IMG/VR virus record: IMGVR_UViG_3300033148_007025
Location: 1-38,635 of that record
Strand: one strand, 5' to 3'
Source of the DNA: a virus
Length of the DNA: 38,635 nucleotides
Below the pieces are notes generated by a model that saw only the letters and a program-made list of their open reading frames with translations, had not been told where the DNA came from and searched no databases. The first letter of the stretch is position 1; each line of letters opens with the position of its first letter. Below, in pieces: positions 35,537-38,635 of the stretch. The position numbers and the translations under genes are program-made.

Positions 35537-36989
35537 ATTAATTATTTCGGCTGTTGACCGAGCTTCTGGAACCCTCAAAAAAGTGGGCGGGAGCTTAAGT
35601 GCTTTTAACAAACAGTCAAAAAACATTACTGCTCGCTTTAAGGATATCGGTAAAAATGCCGCCATTGCCACTGCTGGGATAGCAACTATTGGCGCTGGGG
35701 CGTATAAGCTGGCTTCTGATGCGGCTAAATTTGAGTCCATTCAAGATGCCTTTAGGGGAATGACCAAGGGCATGATTAAAGATCAAGATGCCTTTTTAAA
35801 AAAGGTTAAAGAGGCCTCAGCCGATACATTATCTTCACTTGATATTATGCGAGGCGGAACTAGAGCGCTTGCGTTAATTGGGAAGCAGAGTTTTACCAAT
35901 TTTGGTGATGACTTTGCCAAGATGGCAATGCTTTCTAAAAAGGCGGCTAGAGCTACCGGTCAAGACGTCAACTTTATGTTTGACTCATTGATTTTAGGTG
36001 TGTCCCGTTCTTCAAAACTAATTTTAGACAACTTGGGAATTACCCTTGATATGGCTGAGGCTCAAAGTAAATATAAGGATGAAATTATGGCCACAACTGG
36101 TGCAACTGAAACGTCAGCCGAAAAATCATCATTGCTAAGGGTGGCCATGGAGGAGTTGGATAAAACTTATAAGGATGTTGAAGTGACGGCTGGCGGGTTG
36201 GCAGGTGCTCAGCAAAAAATGCGGGCAACCCTTGATGATTTAAAAATTGAAGTGGGCAAAGAGCTTCTTCCTGTTTTTAACGATTTAGTTAGAATGTTAA
36301 TTCCACTGTTGAAAGAACACGTCCCCAAATTATCAAGAGCAATTTCTGAATTAATCAAGAAGTTTAGCGGCCTGCCGAAGCCAGTAAAAGTGATTATTTT
36401 GGGATTAGCAACTCTTTTGCCGCTAGTTACTGCTTTGGGAGCAATTGCAATTCCTGTCGGTGCGGCCATCTCTGCTTTGGGAACAATCATTGGGTTGCTT
36501 GCTTCACCGATTGGAATTGTTATTGCCGCCACTGCCGCTTTTATTGCCTCGATTAAAAGAATGATTGACAATCTAAGGCGATTTAAAGAGGAAGTAAAAA
36601 GAGTTATTGACAGCATTAAAAATATCATTAGTAGTTTTAGACCAAGGATTAAGATAGGTATTGAATTGCCGGACATTGCTGGTGCTTGGGAGAGTCTTAA
36701 ACAGAGGGCGCACGATATTGGAGTTCCTGGCTTTCAAACTGGTGGTATTGTTCCCGGTTCACCAGCCCAAGCAAGATTGGCAGTGGTTCATGGTGGTGAG
36801 AGGGTTATTCCCCATGGTGGCGGCGGTGGGGTTGGCGGTGACGGGATAACGATTAATATCAACGCCGGGACTTTAATTTCAACCAGAACTGAAGTGAGAG
36901 AATTTGCTAAAATGATGTATGACGAACTGGCTAATTTAGCCAGAGCGCAAAGAAAGACAGTTGACGAGCTGATCAACTGGCAACCATAA
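35520..36989 (+). CDS. Tape measure protein
   Basis: A 489-residue protein. The N-terminus has LIISAVDRASGTLKKVGGSLSAFNKQ (helical, tape-measure typical), a Ala/Gly hydrophobic segment about residues 40-65, a central TMP-type region (LILGVSRSSKLILDNLGITLDMAEAQSKY), and a long hydrophobic stretch about residues 285-345 that could insert in the host membrane. The Gly-rich end (GGIVPGSPAQARLAVVHGGERV) is also common. Length of the protein sets tail length; at about 0.15 nm per residue it would be near 70 nm. The position after the chaperones agrees. Confidence 0.92.
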   Translation: MAIDVKLIISAVDRASGTLKKVGGSLSAFNKQSKNITARFKDIGKNAAIATAGIATIGAGAYKLASDAAKFESIQDAFRGMTKGMIKDQDAFLKKVKEASADTLSSLDIMRGGTRALALIGKQSFTNFGDDFAKMAMLSKKAARATGQDVNFMFDSLILGVSRSSKLILDNLGITLDMAEAQSKYKDEIMATTGATETSAEKSSLLRVAMEELDKTYKDVEVTAGGLAGAQQKMRATLDDLKIEVGKELLPVFNDLVRMLIPLLKEHVPKLSRAISELIKKFSGLPKPVKVIILGLATLLPLVTALGAIAIPVGAAISALGTIIGLLASPIGIVIAATAAFIASIKRMIDNLRRFKEEVKRVIDSIKNIISSFRPRIKIGIELPDIAGAWESLKQRAHDIGVPGFQTGGIVPGSPAQARLAVVHGGERVIPHGGGGGVGGDGITININAGTLISTRTEVREFAKMMYDELANLARAQRKTVDELINWQP

Positions 36990-36990
36990 C

Positions 36991-37338
36991 ATGGCCTATA
37001 CACTGGGTGATATAACCTTACCAAGACCAGCGTCAATGCAAAGAATACCGATTGAAACCTCGGTTAAGCATACTACGCTCGACGGCACGCTTAAAAAAGA
37101 CATTAGCGGTCGGAAGTGGCGATATGTCCTTTATTTCCAATACCTTACCCAAGCCCAAGTGTCAAGTATCCTCAGCGAGTATGACAAGAAGGAAGCGGTT
37201 GATTTTGCTGTTTCTGATGGAAGTTTAACTATCGCTTCTACTTCCGTTCATGTTGAAGTTCAAAGCAGGGGGTATGAAGTACCCGGCTCTGATTATCGGG
37301 AAAACTTTGTGCTTGTGCTTGAGGAGGTGAATGGGTAG
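36991..37338 (+). CDS. Small tail protein (Dit-like position)
   Basis: A 115-residue beta-rich protein between the tape measure and tail hub, where distal tail proteins are normally encoded. It is short for a classical Dit, so it may represent only the core N-terminal domain. ITLPRPASMQRIPIETSVKHTTLDGT and RKWRYVLYFQYLTQAQVSSIL indicate a beta-sandwich with one helix. The GGAGGTG SD of the next gene is within its end. Assignment is by position. Confidence 0.65.
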   Translation: MAYTLGDITLPRPASMQRIPIETSVKHTTLDGTLKKDISGRKWRYVLYFQYLTQAQVSSILSEYDKKEAVDFAVSDGSLTIASTSVHVEVQSRGYEVPGSDYRENFVLVLEEVNG

Positions 37339-38635
37339 TGCTTGGCTCTGGTGTTTCATCTTTGTCTATTTGGACTGCTTTTGATACCATCACTACTGCT
37401 GTTTCACGGGTTCTTAAATGGGTTTTAAAAATTTCTTGGCTAAGAAACAAAGATGAGAGTTTAACATTTGCCACAGTTGGTACTTCGGTGGTTGACGGCA
37501 CTGACATTATTCAAGGGCAAGCAACTGATTTAACCAAGCCCGATTATTTTGCTTACGATGACGAGTCTGATTATGCCATGAGGCTGGAATATGAAAGGAT
37601 TATTGAGGAGCCGTTGGGCGGTTTAGCTTTGGCTCAGGCTGATGTTGTTCTTGATAATGCCAATATGCGCTTTACGCCCGGCTATAGCCAAACAATCGGG
37701 ACGGCTATTGAACCAAATCGACCAATGCAAATGTTTCTTGGTTTTGAAGTTCAAGGCCAAGATAAAACCATTCCGGTTTTTAAGGGATTAACTTGGCGAC
37801 CGCAAGAAGATAAGAACAATCGGACAGTAACTATTCACGCCTTTGATTACATTCAGTTCATGAACACTTATCAACTTGAAAAGGCAATTTACACCGATCA
37901 GCGTTCTGATCAAATTATTGAAGATGTTTTGACAACCGTTGGTTACACTTCGAGCCAATATGTTTTAGATGAGGGGCTAAACACAATTGGTTTTGCTTGG
38001 TTTGATAAGGGTGAAACGGCTGGGGAGAGGATAAGAAAGATTTGTGAAGCCGAGGACGCTCATTTTTACCAAGATGAAAATGGGGTTTTGCGTTTTGAAA
38101 ACCGACGGCACTATACTCAAGCACCTCACGGAACAACCCAATGGACGATCAATAAAGACGATATTCTTCAATGGGAAGAAGATAAAAATGTTGATATTGT
38201 CAACCGCTGTACAGTAATTGCCAAGCCAAGGGCAGTTCAGGATACCACTGAAATTTGGAAGGACGGCATTGTTGAAGAGCTTGAAAGGGGAGAGCAACTA
38301 ATAATTTGGGCAAAATGGGAAGATCCAGTAACCTCTATTACCGATCCGGCGGCCACTACTGATTATGTGGCCAACACGGCCTCTGATGGTTCTGGAACTG
38401 ATACTACTTCCGACATAACGGTTTCGGTAGATAAGTTTACCAAAACTGCCAAGCTAACAATCCAAAACAATGCTGGCATGAAAATCTATCTTACTAAGCT
38501 AAGATTAAGGGGTACTCCGGCAACAGTAACTTCAGAGATAATTCATATCTATCAGGATGATGACAGTATTGACAAGTATGAACGAAGGGAATTGGTAATA
38601 GAAAACGATTTTATTGATAGCGATGAGTTTGCCAG
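37338..38635 (+). CDS. Tail tip/baseplate hub-like protein, N-terminal part
   Basis: Starts at GTG 37338, overlapping the previous stop (TAGTG), with SD GGAGGTG at 37323-37329. The frame is open to the end of the window and continues at base 115 on the left side, giving about 527 residues. N-terminal helix/strands are followed by domains with Dxx/beta-turn layout (VFKGLTWRPQEDKNNRTVTIHAFDYIQFM; AGERIRKICEAEDAHFYQDENGVLRFENRRHY), a pattern like phage tail hub (gp27-/Tal-type) proteins. It lies after the tape measure and the small tail protein. It may contact the host surface or a cell-wall enzyme. Confidence 0.78.
   Translation, partial: MLGSGVSSLSIWTAFDTITTAVSRVLKWVLKISWLRNKDESLTFATVGTSVVDGTDIIQGQATDLTKPDYFAYDDESDYAMRLEYERIIEEPLGGLALAQADVVLDNANMRFTPGYSQTIGTAIEPNRPMQMFLGFEVQGQDKTIPVFKGLTWRPQEDKNNRTVTIHAFDYIQFMNTYQLEKAIYTDQRSDQIIEDVLTTVGYTSSQYVLDEGLNTIGFAWFDKGETAGERIRKICEAEDAHFYQDENGVLRFENRRHYTQAPHGTTQWTINKDDILQWEEDKNVDIVNRCTVIAKPRAVQDTTEIWKDGIVEELERGEQLIIWAKWEDPVTSITDPAATTDYVANTASDGSGTDTTSDITVSVDKFTKTAKLTIQNNAGMKIYLTKLRLRGTPATVTSEIIHIYQDDDSIDKYERRELVIENDFIDSDEFA
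38522..38635. repeat. Terminal direct repeat, right copy (circular overlap)
   Basis: Right copy of the 114-base repeat of 1-114. Removing one copy gives a unit of 38,521 bases. Confidence 0.95.

Noticed and set aside
1-38635. CRISPR arrays, insertion sequences, integrase and attachment sites
   Set aside because: No regularly spaced repeats, transposase motifs, or recombinase catalytic patterns were found on either strand; the excisionase-like domain alone does not show lysogeny.
1-38635. Recoded stop codons (TAG or TGA read through)
   Set aside because: All three stops end well-formed genes, many at ATGA overlaps, with no long frames interrupted by only one kind of stop.

Overview
The window looks like one complete genome of a tailed double-stranded DNA phage. 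The first 114 bases (1-114) recur exactly as the last 114 (38522-38635), and one tail gene runs off the right end and continues in frame at the left end. The molecule is therefore circular or circularly permuted, with a unit length of about 38,521 bp. All supported genes lie on the + strand, usually with ATGA or TGATG overlaps. TAA, TAG and TGA all act as stops, so the genetic code is standard. The virion genes (HK97-type capsid, gp6/gp7/gp10-like connectors, one tail tube, a frameshifted chaperone pair, a tape measure, no sheath) indicate a long non-contractile tail (siphovirus morphology). The host must be a bacterium with peptidoglycan, because the phage carries a zinc amidase and an RlpA-like protein. 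Shine-Dalgarno (SD) sites are long and match the full 3' end of bacterial 16S rRNA. The DNA is moderately AT-rich. The host phylum cannot be read from the sequence; an uncultured Gram-positive-like or Patescibacteria-like host is only a guess.

Layout: 21146-25383 packaging (small and large terminase, portal fused to a MuF domain). 25376-29207 virion surface or decoration genes, including a DUF2341/LamG-like protein. 29244-29350 a terminator and an RBS hairpin. 29361-31932 prohead protease and major capsid protein. 31998-36989 head-tail connection, tail tube, -1 frameshifted tail chaperones and tape measure. 36991-38635 and 1-2601 tail tip and fibres. 2603-4295 lysis cassette with several tiny membrane proteins. 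4292-5323 a phosphoesterase. 5324-5935 a 600-base control region without genes: two tandem structured RNA/DNA elements, five DnaA boxes, a C/G hairpin and two strong promoters. 5936-12239 small early genes, including a probable single-strand annealing protein, HTH proteins, an RlpA-like membrane protein, a short UDP-sugar dehydrogenase, HNH nuclease and zinc-ribbon proteins. 12236-20944 a nearly 9-kb glycan cassette: polysaccharide deacetylase, at least five glycosyltransferases, three methyltransferase domains and a sulfotransferase. 20971-21054 a structured leader before the terminase genes.

Together the genes suggest a phage that relies on host DnaA and the host replisome (no polymerase, helicase or primase is visible). 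It spends about a quarter of its genome on making or modifying a surface glycan. No integrase or recognisable repressor is present, so there is no evidence for lysogeny. The most interesting features are the glycan cassette, the tandem structured elements beside the DnaA boxes, a palindromic CTTGACAAG element embedded in several promoters, and several hairpins placed to control translation or termination.
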